A stretch of DNA of 64,000 bases from Acidobacteriota bacterium (GTDB lineage Bacteria; Acidobacteriota; Terriglobia; Acidiferrales; UBA7541), in contig JABCZJ010000008.1 of the NCBI GenBank assembly GCA_013289715.1, forward strand, positions 1-64,000. The letters are read 5' to 3'. Positions 22,145 to 31,115 of this stretch are shown one piece after another; the stretch's first letter is position 1; each line of letters begins with the position of its first letter. Below the pieces are notes generated by a model. It saw nothing but the letters and a program-made list of their open reading frames with translations, had not been told where the DNA came from and did not search any database. A program made the position numbers and the translations under genes.

Positions 22145-22372
22145 TCAGACAGTAGCGTTTTGTCGGACCGATCGTTTCGGAACAAATCGTCGAAGCAGAT
22201 GGCCTTTCCACATCCACAAACCCGAAACGACCATGATCGGAACGAAAACCCGCCGAACAACCGGCGCGTACTTCGGGATTTCTTCAAACGGGCTATAAAT
22301 ATAACCGAGTATCGGAATACTAAAGACGATGTGAATCCAGCGAAAAATCCAACGCACGATGCTTTGGCTCAT
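22145..22372 (-). CDS. Small membrane protein
   Basis: 75 residues, hydrophobic in two blocks (about 6-24 and 40-58) around a conserved-looking YSPFEEIPKYAPVVRRVFVP loop, with an Arg-rich C-terminus. The start at 22372 has AAGGAGGG ten nt upstream; the frame is open upstream but the added sequence is low complexity and overlaps the SRPBCC gene. It lies 61 bp after that gene and is probably in its operon. Function unknown. Confidence 0.65.
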   Translation of the reverse strand: MSQSIVRWIFRWIHIVFSIPILGYIYSPFEEIPKYAPVVRRVFVPIMVVSGLWMWKGHLLRRFVPKRSVRQNATV

Positions 22373-22433
22373 CTCCGTTGAGCCCTCCTTTGTTCCGGCC
22401 CTCTCAGGCCAGCCCTCCCTAGTCCAATCCTCC

Positions 22434-22856
22434 TCAGTCCAACCCGCCAACGACACGCTCCATGTTGCCGATGAACTTCGTCCAGCCGTAGTTCGCGCCC
22501 TTGTAGTTGGCATCTTCTTCCGAGCGGAAACCGGTTTGCTCAAAGCGGAGGTGCGTGCCGCCCTGGCTCGGCGTCAACGTCCAGGTGACAACGCTCATCG
22601 TTCCCATCGTTTCCCAGCTGTAGGAGAGCCGTGAATTCGGTTCGATCTCGAGGACTTCACTGTTTATGACTCCGTCCCACCCCGGTACGGGCGTAGAGCG
22701 GAAACGGAACCGGTGGCCCACGACCGGCTGGAAATCATTCTTCATCAGCCATTCTTCCAGCAACGCGCCCTGCGTAAGCGCGCGCCATATTTTTTCCGGG
22801 GGATGCGGCATTTCGCGTTCGATGACGAGGGAGCGTGAGGCCGCGGGTTCGTTCAT
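22434..22856 (-). CDS. SRPBCC (AHSA1-like) protein
   Basis: 140 residues. IEREMPHPPEKIWRALTQGALLEEWL starts the START/AHSA1 fold, and the GGTHLRFEQTGF and NYGWTKFIGNMERV blocks complete it. These proteins bind small hydrophobic ligands; the specific ligand is unknown. Its ATG overlaps the stop of the ArsR gene (4-bp ATGA-type overlap), a very common pair in which the repressor controls the SRPBCC gene. Confidence 0.9.
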   Translation of the reverse strand: MNEPAASRSLVIEREMPHPPEKIWRALTQGALLEEWLMKNDFQPVVGHRFRFRSTPVPGWDGVINSEVLEIEPNSRLSYSWETMGTMSVVTWTLTPSQGGTHLRFEQTGFRSEEDANYKGANYGWTKFIGNMERVVGGLD

Positions 22857-23182
22857 GGGTCCATCCTTTTCAAAAGAGCTTCGAGGCGATCAAAGCGGTC
22901 GTGCCAGAACGCGGCGTAGACGCCCATCCAATCGAGCATGGGTTTCAAGGCTTGCGGTTCGGCGCTGTAGTGAGTCTCGCGCCCGGCGCGCTTGTCGCGC
23001 ACCAGCCGGGCGTGCTTCAGGATTCCCAAATGCTTGGACACTGCGGGTTGCGACACGCCAGCGCGAGCCGTCAAAGCGCGCACGTTGTGTTCGCCGTCGC
23101 GAGCAAGGTGCTCGAAAATAGCGCGCCGGGTGGGATCGGCGAGAGCAGCGAAAACAAGGTCGGTTGCGAGTTGGGCTTGCAT
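22853..23182 (-). CDS. ArsR-family transcriptional repressor
   Basis: 109-residue winged-helix regulator: VFAALADPTRRAIFEHLARDG and the recognition helix VSQPAVSKHLGILKHARLV. It lacks the CxC metal site of true arsenic or zinc sensors, as usual for repressors paired with SRPBCC genes. ATG 23182 is chosen because the family begins shortly before the LADPTRR motif and a TTGACA-17-TATGCT promoter ends 7 nt before this ATG, implying a leaderless message. A palindromic operator sits in that promoter. Confidence 0.9.
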   Translation of the reverse strand: MQAQLATDLVFAALADPTRRAIFEHLARDGEHNVRALTARAGVSQPAVSKHLGILKHARLVRDKRAGRETHYSAEPQALKPMLDWMGVYAAFWHDRFDRLEALLKRMDP

Positions 23183-23189
23183 GGCGAAA

Positions 23190-23218
23190 AGCATAACCAT
23201 CCGGTTATGGGTTGTCAA
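23190..23218 (-). promoter_or_regulatory. arsR promoter with embedded palindromic operator
   Basis: Minus-strand TTGACA (23218-23213), 17-nt spacer, TATGCT (23195-23190), then 7 nt to the ATG. A perfect 7-bp inverted repeat, CATAACC-N4-GGTTATG (23192-23209), covers the spacer and the -10, so repressor binding would block polymerase directly. Confidence 0.75.
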
Positions 23219-23296
23219 GCGCAAATTTGCGAGAAGCGTGCGTTATGGTGCGAATCGCTGTGGCAAATCCCGCGGCGGCCTCCGTTTTATGAGTGT

Positions 23297-23325
23297 TTGC
23301 GCAAGCGTGCGCTTTCCGCTAAAAT
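23297..23325 (+). promoter_or_regulatory. Putative promoter of nfo-leuS
   Basis: TTGCGC (23297-23302), 17-nt spacer, TAAAAT (23320-23325). The predicted transcript starts near 23332, leaving a leader of about 75 nt before ATG 23408. Confidence 0.4.
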
Positions 23326-23407
23326 GAATGTTTCAGCATGTGCGCGCGAAGCGCCTTGTGGCGTTGCCCGCACTGCGACTCGTAGGGCACCCGGACACCC
23401 AGAGGGA

Positions 23408-24508
23408 ATGGCGGAAGAAAACCACAGCAGCACACTAGCCTTCGATGCCGCCGACGAGTACCGCCCGGAAGCACCACCGCCCCCTGAAATTCCCGCGTGG
23501 AAAGACGGCAGCATCCGCATTGGGATACACACGTCCATAGCAGGTGACATCAGCAGCTCGCTGGAGATCGCGCACGGCCTGGGTGCGAACGCGCTGCAGA
23601 TCTTTTCGTCCAGCCCCCGCATGTGGAATCGCGGCGGCATGCGCATCGCCGAAGCCGAAGCCGCTCGTTTCCGAGCGCGCCGCAAGGAACTCGGGCTTGG
23701 GCCCCTCGTGATCCATGATAATTACCTAATTAACCTGGCTTCGCCGAATCCGGTGCTGCGCACGCGCTCCGTGCAGGCGTTCCATCAAGAACTGGTGCGC
23801 GCCATCGCTTTGGGCGCGGATTATCTGGTGGCGCATCCCGGCAGCGGACGCGAGAGCACGCCGCTGGCGGCCGTCGCTGCGATTGCGCAAGGGTTGAAGC
23901 AAGCCGCGCGCGGGCTGAAACTCGGCGATCTGAAAATTCTGCTGGAAAATACCGCGGGGCAGGGCACTTCGATTGGCTCTCGCTTCGAAGAACTGCGCGC
24001 GATTCTGGATTCTTCGCCCGATTTGCCGCTGGGAATTTGCATAGACACCGCGCACACGTTTGCCGCGGGATGGGATCTGCGTACGGCGGAAGGACTCGAG
24101 CACACCCTGCAAGCGCTAGACCGCACCGTGGGACTCGACCGGGTATACGTCGTGCACGTGAACGATTCGAAGACGCAGGTAGGCTCGCGCGTGGACCGCC
24201 ACGAGCATATCGGCAAGGGCAAGATTGGCCTCGAAGCTTTCGGCCGCATCTTGAATCATCCCCTGCTCGCGGCGCGCGCTTTCATTCTGGAAACGCCGAT
24301 TGACGCGCCGGGCGACGATCGCCGCAACGTCGCGGCGCTGTGGAAATTGCTGGGGCGCGTAGTGACGGCCAACGGAGATGGCATGAAGCCGCGGCCGCAT
24401 CGCGCGAAGAAGGCGAAGTCGGCGAAAGCAGCAACCTCGCGGCGCGCGAAAACGACTTCCAGAACGAAGCAGAAGGCAAAATCGAAATCACGTTCGCGAG
24501 GGAAGTGA
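23408..24508 (+). CDS. nfo: Endonuclease IV (AP endonuclease)
   Basis: 366-residue TIM-barrel DNA repair nuclease that cleaves at abasic sites. The trinuclear zinc ligands fall in the expected blocks: [61 protein letters not shown] and LETP. Two oddities: an N-terminal extension of about 38 Pro/Glu-rich residues before [10 protein letters not shown], and a C-terminal tail of about 50 residues almost entirely Lys, Arg, Ala and Ser, suited to DNA binding. The ATG at 23408 has a weak, close AGAGGG; upstream in-frame starts exist but precede the likely transcript start. The stop overlaps the leuS start. Confidence 0.92.
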   Translation: MAEENHSSTLAFDAADEYRPEAPPPPEIPAWKDGSIRIGIHTSIAGDISSSLEIAHGLGANALQIFSSSPRMWNRGGMRIAEAEAARFRARRKELGLGPLVIHDNYLINLASPNPVLRTRSVQAFHQELVRAIALGADYLVAHPGSGRESTPLAAVAAIAQGLKQAARGLKLGDLKILLENTAGQGTSIGSRFEELRAILDSSPDLPLGICIDTAHTFAAGWDLRTAEGLEHTLQALDRTVGLDRVYVVHVNDSKTQVGSRVDRHEHIGKGKIGLEAFGRILNHPLLAARAFILETPIDAPGDDRRNVAALWKLLGRVVTANGDGMKPRPHRAKKAKSAKAATSRRAKTTSRTKQKAKSKSRSRGK

Positions 24509-27036
24509 ACTTGGCCGATTCCGACCACAAACATGCAAACTACGATCCCGCGCAAATCGAAGCAAAGTGGCAGAAAGTGTGGGAAGAGCGACAAGCCTTC
24601 AACGCCGTAGATAACGACTCCTCACGCCCCAAGTATTACATCCTCGAGATGTTGCCTTATCCCTCCGGCACCATGCACATGGGACACATGCGCAATTACA
24701 CCATCGGCGACGCCGTGGCGCGCTACAAACGTATGCGCGGATTCAACGTGCTGCATCCGATGGGCTGGGACGCGTTTGGCCTGCCGGCGGAAAACGCCGC
24801 GATCAAGAACGGCACGCATCCGCGCGAGTGGACCAAGGGCAACATCGCTGAATTTCGTCACGTAATGCACCGCTTCGGATTCAGCTACGACTGGCGCCGC
24901 GAAATTTCCACCTGCGAGCCGGAATATTACCGCTGGAATCAGTGGCTTTTTCTGCGCATGTTTGAGAAGGGCATCGCGTTTCGCAAGAAAAGCAAAGTGA
25001 ACTGGTGCCCGGAGTGCGCGACGGTTCTGGCGAACGAGCAGGTGATTGACGGCTATTGCTGGCGGCACGAAACCACGCTGGTGGAAGTGCGCGAGCTGGA
25101 ACAGTGGTTTTTCCGCATCACGCAATATTCCGACGAATTGCTTGCGGACATGAAGCAGCTGGAGGAAGGCTGGCCGGAGCGCGTGCTCGCGATGCAGCGC
25201 AACTGGATTGGCAAATCGCAGGGCGCGCGCGTGAAGTTCGCCGTTTCGCAAATGGACGGCGTGGCGCTGGAAGTTTTTACCACGCGCGTTGATACGATCT
25301 ACGGCGCTTCGGCGCTGGTGATTTCCGCCGGGCATCCCAAGCTCGACGAACTTCTTGCCGGCGTTCCCGGACAGGGAGCGCTGAACGCACAACTGAAAGT
25401 CATGCGCCAGAAAAGCTCGCGCGCGGCGGATATCGCGTTGGCGGAAAAAGAGGGATTTTTTACCGGGCGCTTCGCGGTGAATCCATTTTCCGGCGCGCAT
25501 ATTCCGATTTGGGTGGCGAATTTTGTCCTGGCTGAATACGGCACCGGCGCCGTGATGTGCGTTCCCGCGCACGACGAACGTGATTACGAATTCGCGGAAA
25601 AATATCATCTGCCGGTGAGAATTGTGGTGCAACCGAAAACCGGCGTGCCGCTGCGCATTGATCGCATGAGCGAAGCCTTCACCGAATATGGGCGCGTGGT
25701 GGATTCCGGCCCTTACGACGGCCTGACCACTGAACAGGCGCAGGAAAAAATGATCGCCGACGCGCAGGCCAAGGGCTACGGGGCGGGCGAGACTACCTAT
25801 CGGCTAAAAGATTGGGGCGTGTCGCGCCAGCGTTATTGGGGCACGCCGATTCCCATCGTCTACTGCGAGAAAGACGGAATTGTGGCGGTGCCGGACGATC
25901 AGTTGCCGGTGCGATTGCCGGAAAATGTGACGCTCACCGGGCAGGGCCAGTCGCCGCTCGCCGGTTCACCCGAATTTGTGAACACCATTTGTCCGAAGTG
26001 CGGGGGCGCGGCGCGACGCGAGACGGACACGATGGACACGTTCGTTGATTCTTCCTGGTATTTCTATCGCTACACCGATCCGCACAACAGCTCCGCGCCC
26101 TTCGATAAAGAAAAAGTGCGTTACTGGTTTCCGATTGACCAGTACGTCGGCGGAATCACCCATGCCATCCTGCACTTGCTGTACTCGCGGTTTTTCTGCA
26201 AGGTGATGCGCGACATCGGGCTGGTGAATCACAACGAGCCGATCACGCGTCTGTTCACGCAGGGCATGGTGCAGAAAGGCGGCGTGGCGATGTCCAAATC
26301 GCGCGGCAACGTGGTGGGCGCGATTGAGATGGCCGATAAATATGGCTGCGATACCGGGCGTTTGTACACGCTCTTCGCCGCGCCTCCGGAAAAAGACCTG
26401 GAGTGGAGCGAAGAGGCGATCGAAGGCTCCGCGCGTTTTCTGAAAAAGGTCTACAGACTGGTGACGGACCAAACTGACAGGCTGCGCGGAATTCAAACCG
26501 ATCTCTCGCAGCAAACGGATTTGAGCAATGCGACCGCGAAGGAAAAGTTGCTGGTGCGCAAGGTGCATCAGACGCTGAAGCGCATCACCAATGATTTCGA
26601 GGTGCGCTGGCACTTCAACACTTCGGTCTCGTTGCTGATGACGCTGACGAACGAGATTCACGCGCAGGAGCCGCTGGAGGTCGGGCTAAGCCCGATGATC
26701 CTGAAGCGCGTGCTGGAAGCGTTGCTGCTGATGCTTTCGCCGATGGCGCCGCACGTCGCGGAGGAGTTGTGGCAGATGCTCGGGCACGAGACCAGCCTGG
26801 CGCGCGAAAAGTGGCCCCAATATCGCGACGACCTGGCGCGCGAAGAACAATTCGAGGTGATCATTCAGATCAACGGCCGCCTGCGCGGCAAGATCCTCGT
26901 GGAAGACGATCTGAGCGAGGACGAAACTCTGAACCGCGCGACCACCGATCCGCGCATCGCGGTTCTGATCGCCGGCAAGGAAATCACGAAAACCATTGTG
27001 GTGCCCAGGAAGCTCGTAAATATTGTTCTGAGGTAG
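24505..27036 (+). CDS. leuS: Leucyl-tRNA synthetase
   Basis: About 843 residues, full length. Class I signatures: HMGH at residues 58-61 ([14 protein letters not shown]) and a KMSKS-type loop reading VAMSKSRGN. The CP1 editing domain ([18 protein letters not shown], then the aspartate-containing [13 protein letters not shown]) and the anticodon-binding and C-terminal domains ([15 protein letters not shown]) are present. GTG 24505 overlaps the nfo stop (GTGA), implying coupling; TTG 24511, with GAGGGAA better spaced upstream, is the alternative. The frame is open further upstream but only as overlap with nfo. Confidence 0.97.
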   Translation: MNLADSDHKHANYDPAQIEAKWQKVWEERQAFNAVDNDSSRPKYYILEMLPYPSGTMHMGHMRNYTIGDAVARYKRMRGFNVLHPMGWDAFGLPAENAAIKNGTHPREWTKGNIAEFRHVMHRFGFSYDWRREISTCEPEYYRWNQWLFLRMFEKGIAFRKKSKVNWCPECATVLANEQVIDGYCWRHETTLVEVRELEQWFFRITQYSDELLADMKQLEEGWPERVLAMQRNWIGKSQGARVKFAVSQMDGVALEVFTTRVDTIYGASALVISAGHPKLDELLAGVPGQGALNAQLKVMRQKSSRAADIALAEKEGFFTGRFAVNPFSGAHIPIWVANFVLAEYGTGAVMCVPAHDERDYEFAEKYHLPVRIVVQPKTGVPLRIDRMSEAFTEYGRVVDSGPYDGLTTEQAQEKMIADAQAKGYGAGETTYRLKDWGVSRQRYWGTPIPIVYCEKDGIVAVPDDQLPVRLPENVTLTGQGQSPLAGSPEFVNTICPKCGGAARRETDTMDTFVDSSWYFYRYTDPHNSSAPFDKEKVRYWFPIDQYVGGITHAILHLLYSRFFCKVMRDIGLVNHNEPITRLFTQGMVQKGGVAMSKSRGNVVGAIEMADKYGCDTGRLYTLFAAPPEKDLEWSEEAIEGSARFLKKVYRLVTDQTDRLRGIQTDLSQQTDLSNATAKEKLLVRKVHQTLKRITNDFEVRWHFNTSVSLLMTLTNEIHAQEPLEVGLSPMILKRVLEALLLMLSPMAPHVAEELWQMLGHETSLAREKWPQYRDDLAREEQFEVIIQINGRLRGKILVEDDLSEDETLNRATTDPRIAVLIAGKEITKTIVVPRKLVNIVLR

Positions 27037-27039
27037 AGC

Positions 27040-27333
27040 GTGGGTGTGCCACAGCTGTGTTGGTGGATCGGTTTCTTACTGCTTGGACTGATCTTCGTCC
27101 CACACAACATGATTTTGCGACGTTTGAGAGGAGTCGGATATAAAACCGAGCCATTCGACTGGAGGGCGAAAGGAAAATTCAACCTCCCGGCGGAGTATTG
27201 GAAGATTCGAACGCAGCATGGTTGGTCGCCGTGGCCGGTGTACTCGATGGTGCTCATGCTGCTCGCAGGTGTCGGGTTTATATTGTTGGGATTCGTGCGG
27301 CCGAACGAAGCAGGGGCGCAACCAGGGTGGTGA
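27040..27333 (+). CDS. Small membrane protein, function unknown
   Basis: 97 residues with a hydrophobic N-terminal helix (about 5-25), an amphipathic middle (YKTEPFDWRAKGKFNLPAEYW) and a second helix near 66-86. GTG start 3 nt after leuS and stop 4 nt before the guaA frame, so it is wedged tightly in an operon. No family is recognised; the tight packing and membrane topology support a real gene. Confidence 0.6.
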   Translation: MGVPQLCWWIGFLLLGLIFVPHNMILRRLRGVGYKTEPFDWRAKGKFNLPAEYWKIRTQHGWSPWPVYSMVLMLLAGVGFILLGFVRPNEAGAQPGW

Positions 27334-27337
27334 TTGA

Positions 27338-28942
27338 ATGGCATGGACCAGCGCAACCGCAGCGCAGCAGCAAGCCGGAGGTACGGTGAGCACGCGACAG
27401 GGAATTGTGGTCCTGGATTTCGGCGGGCAGTACACACAGCTGATCGCGCGGCGCATCCGCGAGCAGCAGGTGTTCTCCGCGATTCTGCCGTGCACCGCGA
27501 AGCTCGAAGAAGTCCGCGCGCTCGAACCTGTGGGCATTGTTCTGTCCGGCGGCCCCAGTTCGGTGTACGACAAAGACGCTCCGCTGTGCGATCCACAGGT
27601 GCTGCAGCTGGGAGTGCCAGTGCTCGGCATTTGCTACGGCATGCAGTGGCTCACCCATTCACTAGGTGGTAAAGTAGCGCCCGCCGCGCGCCGCGAATAT
27701 GGCCCTGCGCAACTGGACATGGCGTGCGCCTCGACGTTATTCAATGGCATACCTGACCACCTGAAGATCTGGAACAGCCATGGCGATCACGTCATCGAAG
27801 TTCCCGCAGGCTTCGCCATCACGGGACGCACCGACAACGCCATCGCGGCCGTCGAACACCTCGAAAAGCGGATTTACGGCGTTGAGTTTCATCCCGAAGT
27901 AAATCACACCGATCGCGGCACCGAAATCCTGCGGAATTTCATTTTCGCGATCTGCGGCGCGAAGAAGAACTGGGACCGCGCCGGCTTCATCGCCTCCACT
28001 GTGGAAGCCATTCGCAAACAAGCCGAAGGTGCCCGCGCGATCTGTGCGCTTAGCGGCGGAGTGGATTCCGCGGTGGCCGCCGCGCTGGTGCATCGCGCGA
28101 TGGGCGATCGCCTGATCAACGTGTTCGTGGACACCGGACTGCTGCGCGGCAACGAATATCGCGAAACCCTCGAGCTGCTGCGCGACCGCCTGGGCCTCAC
28201 CGTTATCGGCGTGAACGCCTCCGAACGTTTTCTGGGCAAGCTCGCCGGCGTCACCGACCCCGAGCAGAAGCGCAAAATCATCGGCAACGAATTCATCTCC
28301 GTGTTCGTCGAAGAGCAGCGCAAACTGCTGGCCAATACCGCCGGCCTGCCGGTGAAATTCCTGGTGCAGGGAACCCTCTATCCGGACGTGATCGAATCCG
28401 TCTCCGTGAAAGGCCCATCCGCCGTCATCAAATCGCATCACAATGTCGGCGGCCTGCCCGCGGACATGCCTTTCGGCCTGATCGAGCCGCTGCGTGATCT
28501 GTTCAAGGACGAAGTGCGTCAAATCGGCCGCGAATTGGGCCTGCCACAGGAAATCCTCGTAAAGCACCCGTTCCCGGGCCCGGGCCTAGCCGTACGTCTG
28601 CTGGGAGCCATCACCCGCGAGAAACTGGAAACGCTGCGCGCCGCCGATGCCGTGGTAGTAGAGGAAATCCGCAGGGCGGGGCTATATGAAAAGGTGTGGC
28701 AGGCGTTTGCGGTGCTGTTGCCGGTTCAAAGCGTAGGGGTTATGGGCGACGGTAGGACGTATGGCTACACCATCGCCGTGCGCGTCGTGGATTCTCTGGA
28801 CGCGATGACCGCTGATTGGACCAGACTACCTCGTGAAGTGCTCGAACGGATTTCGGTGCGCGTCGTAAACGAAGTCCCTGGAGTGAACCGGGTTGTCTAC
28901 GACATCAGCTCGAAACCACCGAGCACCATTGAGTGGGAATAG
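27338..28942 (+). CDS. guaA: GMP synthase (glutamine-hydrolysing)
   Basis: Converts XMP to GMP with glutamine and ATP. 534 residues from ATG 27338. The class I amidotransferase domain has C99 (GICYGMQ), H185 and E187 (FHPEVNH). The ATP-pyrophosphatase domain has the P-loop SGGVDS at 239-244, and the dimerisation domain closes with VYDISSKPPSTIEWE. The first 16 residues are not conserved; GTG 27386 with GGAGG just upstream is a strong alternative start and gives the usual N-terminus. It probably shares a transcript with leuS and the small membrane gene. Confidence 0.97.
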   Translation: MAWTSATAAQQQAGGTVSTRQGIVVLDFGGQYTQLIARRIREQQVFSAILPCTAKLEEVRALEPVGIVLSGGPSSVYDKDAPLCDPQVLQLGVPVLGICYGMQWLTHSLGGKVAPAARREYGPAQLDMACASTLFNGIPDHLKIWNSHGDHVIEVPAGFAITGRTDNAIAAVEHLEKRIYGVEFHPEVNHTDRGTEILRNFIFAICGAKKNWDRAGFIASTVEAIRKQAEGARAICALSGGVDSAVAAALVHRAMGDRLINVFVDTGLLRGNEYRETLELLRDRLGLTVIGVNASERFLGKLAGVTDPEQKRKIIGNEFISVFVEEQRKLLANTAGLPVKFLVQGTLYPDVIESVSVKGPSAVIKSHHNVGGLPADMPFGLIEPLRDLFKDEVRQIGRELGLPQEILVKHPFPGPGLAVRLLGAITREKLETLRAADAVVVEEIRRAGLYEKVWQAFAVLLPVQSVGVMGDGRTYGYTIAVRVVDSLDAMTADWTRLPREVLERISVRVVNEVPGVNRVVYDISSKPPSTIEWE

Positions 28943-28979
28943 GGCAGGCGCCGCGAAAGAAATCCCGCACAGAGGATTC

Positions 28980-29351
28980 TTAGCGGTTAGCCATTTTTTG
29001 GGCCATATACATCAGCAAGCGACGGTCGCCTTCATCAATACGACCGAGCAAGCGACGGAAACGTCCCAGGGCCCGAGCATCTTTCCCACGGCTTCCCCAC
29101 GCGATATCGTCCGCCGACTTCCGCTTGGGAAGGTTCGGCAGCACGGGTGGTTCTTCGCCGTCGTAGAAAAGCTGGTAGAGCGGGACTTCCATGGCCCGCG
29201 CCAACTTTTCCAACGTTTCGATCGCCGGAACGGTGTGGCCGTTTTCGACGCGCGAAATGTAGCAGCGTAGAAGCCCAGTGCGCTTCTCGATGTCGCCTTG
29301 GGAAAGTTTCTTTGTTTCACGGAGCAGACGGATGCGTTCTCCAATTATCAT
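28980..29351 (-). CDS. XRE-family transcriptional regulator
   Basis: 123 residues. The N-terminal helix-turn-helix of Cro/C1 type covers about residues 5-60 (IRLLRETKKLSQGDIEKRTGLLRCYISRVENGHTVP, given here as motif span), followed by a short linker with PPVLPNLPKRK and a C-terminal helical part (LGRFRRLLGRIDEGDRRLLMYMAQKM). It is divergent from an ECF sigma gene. A 10-bp inverted repeat overlaps its own start codon and promoter, so autorepression is likely. The ATG at 29351 is 7 nt past a -10 hexamer, implying a leaderless transcript. Confidence 0.88.
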   Translation of the reverse strand: MIIGERIRLLRETKKLSQGDIEKRTGLLRCYISRVENGHTVPAIETLEKLARAMEVPLYQLFYDGEEPPVLPNLPKRKSADDIAWGSRGKDARALGRFRRLLGRIDEGDRRLLMYMAQKMANR

Positions 29352-29387
29352 GTGCGGTATTGTCACATGATAAGCTATCGCCTGCAA
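29345..29387 (-). promoter_or_regulatory. XRE regulator promoter and operator
   Basis: Minus-strand TTGCAG (29387-29382), 17-nt spacer, GACAAT (29364-29359), 7 nt, ATG. A perfect 10-bp inverted repeat (TTATCATGTG / CACATGATAA, 9-nt spacer) occupies 29345-29354 and 29364-29373, covering the start codon and the spacer/-10 edge. Confidence 0.7.
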
Positions 29388-29435
29388 CAAGCTATTTTGA
29401 GGGAGCCGTAAAATTTCGGATGTAACCAGAATCCC

Positions 29436-30119
29436 GTGCCTGACGTCCCAAAGAACATGGCAGCCACTGCTTCGGCGCTATCCCTCCCGGTGAGCCGGCG
29501 AGAGAAAGGCGAAGAAGAAAGGCAACTGGTCCAGTTGGCCCAGAGCGGCGAAGAGGCCGCTTTCGAGGAGCTGATCCGGCGGCACCAGCAACGTGTGTTC
29601 GGGCTGGTGAGCGGCATTCTGCGCCGGCGCGAAGACGTCGAAGACGTGGTACAGCAGGTGTTTTTGAAGGTATTCGTTTCGCTAAAACGCTTCGATCAGC
29701 GCGCTGCTTTCTCCACCTGGCTGTATAAGATATCGGTGAACGAGTGCTGGGACTACCTGCGCAAGAAAAAAGTCCGCCCGCTGGTGTACGAAGCGGATCT
29801 CTCGGAGGAACAAGTCTCGCGGCTGGACGGCGTGGTTTCGGCCGACCAGCCGCCGGCAAGCTCCAGCGACCGTGCGGAAGCGCGCGATTTGCTCGAGCGC
29901 ATGATGGAGAAATTGCCGGAGCAGGACCGGGAGTTGCTGGTGCTGAAAGAAGTGGAAGGATTTTCGGTGCAGGAATTAGCGGAAATTCTCGACCTCAACG
30001 TGAATACGGTAAAGGTGCGACTGTTCAGGGCTCGTGCTCGTTTGATGGACGTGTATAAGCGTCGCCTCCATTCCAAGCCGGCTGGGTCAGCGGGGCCGGC
30101 GGAAGGTAAGGAAGGATAA
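29436..30119 (+). CDS. ECF (RpoE-like) RNA polymerase sigma factor
   Basis: 227 residues. Sigma region 2 around residues 40-110 (FEELIRRHQQRVFGLVSGIL, REDVEDVVQQVFLKVFVSLKRF, FSTWLYKISVNECWDYLRKKK) and region 4 around 150-205 (LPEQDRELLVLKEVEGFSVQELAEI, NTVKVRLFRARARL). GTG 29436 is used; ATG 29457 is equally possible since the first 25 residues are unconserved. It forms an operon with an anti-sigma factor (6-bp gap) and a Spy-like periplasmic protein, and is divergent from the XRE gene, whose operator lies in the shared gap. Confidence 0.93.
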   Translation: MPDVPKNMAATASALSLPVSRREKGEEERQLVQLAQSGEEAAFEELIRRHQQRVFGLVSGILRRREDVEDVVQQVFLKVFVSLKRFDQRAAFSTWLYKISVNECWDYLRKKKVRPLVYEADLSEEQVSRLDGVVSADQPPASSSDRAEARDLLERMMEKLPEQDRELLVLKEVEGFSVQELAEILDLNVNTVKVRLFRARARLMDVYKRRLHSKPAGSAGPAEGKEG

Positions 30120-30125
30120 GGAAAA

Positions 30126-30641
30126 ATGAGCATGAATTCAGAAAACAGGAACGCGGAAATGAATTACGCAGCATGTCCGCAGTACGAAGCGGCGCTGGAA
30201 GATCAGCTCCAGGGTACGCTGCGCGGTGCGGAAGCGGCGAGCCTCGCCGAGCACTTGGAGACTTGCAAGGGGTGCCGCGCGGCGCTAGAAGACGCTGCGC
30301 TCAGCGCGCGCTTGCTGGCCATCGCTGAGCCTGCGCCCGATCCCGGTGCGGGATTCAGTCGGATCGTGATGGCGCGCATCCGCCAGCAGGTGCAATCGAA
30401 CGAAGGCAAGTCCATCTGGCGTCCCGTCGTGTCAGTGGCGTGGCGCTTTGCGGCCACCGCGGCTTTCGCGCTGGTGATGCTGGTTTCGTTTGACCTGGGC
30501 CGGCAGAGCCAATCGCGATCGGATCAATCGATCGTGGCGGAAAATCGTGTGCCGGAGATTGCTCCGGACCGGCCATCGCTGCCGGCGAATCGCGATGAAG
30601 TGATATTAATGATGGCGGATACGAGTCATGGAAAACAGTAA
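30126..30641 (+). CDS. Zinc-finger anti-sigma factor
   Basis: 171 residues. The zf-HC2 domain is visible as an N-terminal Cys (AACPQYEAALED) plus HLETCKGCRAALEDA; a membrane helix lies near residues 106-124 (WRFAATAAFALVMLVSFDLG) and a short periplasmic tail follows. It should sequester the sigma factor encoded 6 bp upstream. Its 3' end overlaps the next gene by 14 bp, so all three genes are translationally linked. Confidence 0.88.
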   Translation: MSMNSENRNAEMNYAACPQYEAALEDQLQGTLRGAEAASLAEHLETCKGCRAALEDAALSARLLAIAEPAPDPGAGFSRIVMARIRQQVQSNEGKSIWRPVVSVAWRFAATAAFALVMLVSFDLGRQSQSRSDQSIVAENRVPEIAPDRPSLPANRDEVILMMADTSHGKQ

Positions 30642-31035
30642 AACACGACGCGAAGCGGCACTGCTGGTGTTCGTGGTTTTCCTGCTCGGCGTGCTGCTGG
30701 GCGGCCTGGGAAATCACCTGTGGGGCGAGCGCGTGTGGGGCCGGCAGAATCCCCCTGGCGCTCCGACACGCGACGAGTTGGTCAACGCCCTCACGCACGA
30801 ACTACAGCTGACGCCCGACCAGCAGCAACAGCTGGGCGCGATCGTGGACGACACCCGCGCCAAAATCCACGCGGCCTATGCGCCGGCGGATGCGGAGCGT
30901 GAAGAGCTGAGGCAACAGGGCCGCGCGCGGGTTCGCGCTATTTTGACGCCCGAGCAGCTGCCCAAGTTCGAAGCCTTCATGCACCGCGTTGACGAGCAGC
31001 GCAAAAGAGACGAAGCGGAGCACCCGAAGCATTAG
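30628..31035 (+). CDS. Periplasmic Spy/CpxP-CnrX-like sensor protein
   Basis: 135 residues. One N-terminal membrane helix (LLVFVVFLLGVLLGGLGNHLW) anchors an all-helical periplasmic domain with the LTPDQQQQLGAIVDDTRAKIHAAY and LTPEQLPKFEAFMHRVDEQRKR repeats, the LTxxQ pattern of Spy/CpxP and of heavy-metal-resistance sensors. As the third gene of a sigma/anti-sigma operon, it could sense metal or misfolded protein and pass the signal to the anti-sigma factor, as CnrX does for CnrY; this role is inferred from order and fold. Confidence 0.78.
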   Translation: MENSKTRREAALLVFVVFLLGVLLGGLGNHLWGERVWGRQNPPGAPTRDELVNALTHELQLTPDQQQQLGAIVDDTRAKIHAAYAPADAEREELRQQGRARVRAILTPEQLPKFEAFMHRVDEQRKRDEAEHPKH

Positions 31036-31115
31036 TTCGCGCCGCGGCTAGGCGCCCAGCGCCAAGGGTTAGGTGGGGCGGCGATCCGTACGACCCGCCC
31101 CACCAGGAGCAACGC

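Noticed and set aside
20767..22155. 462-codon plus-strand frame antisense to the GH3 gene and DUF1801 gene
   Set aside because: It spans two well-supported genes on the other strand and has no recognisable motif.
24622..25632. 336-codon minus-strand frame opposite leuS
   Set aside because: Antisense of conserved synthetase blocks, with typical shadow composition.
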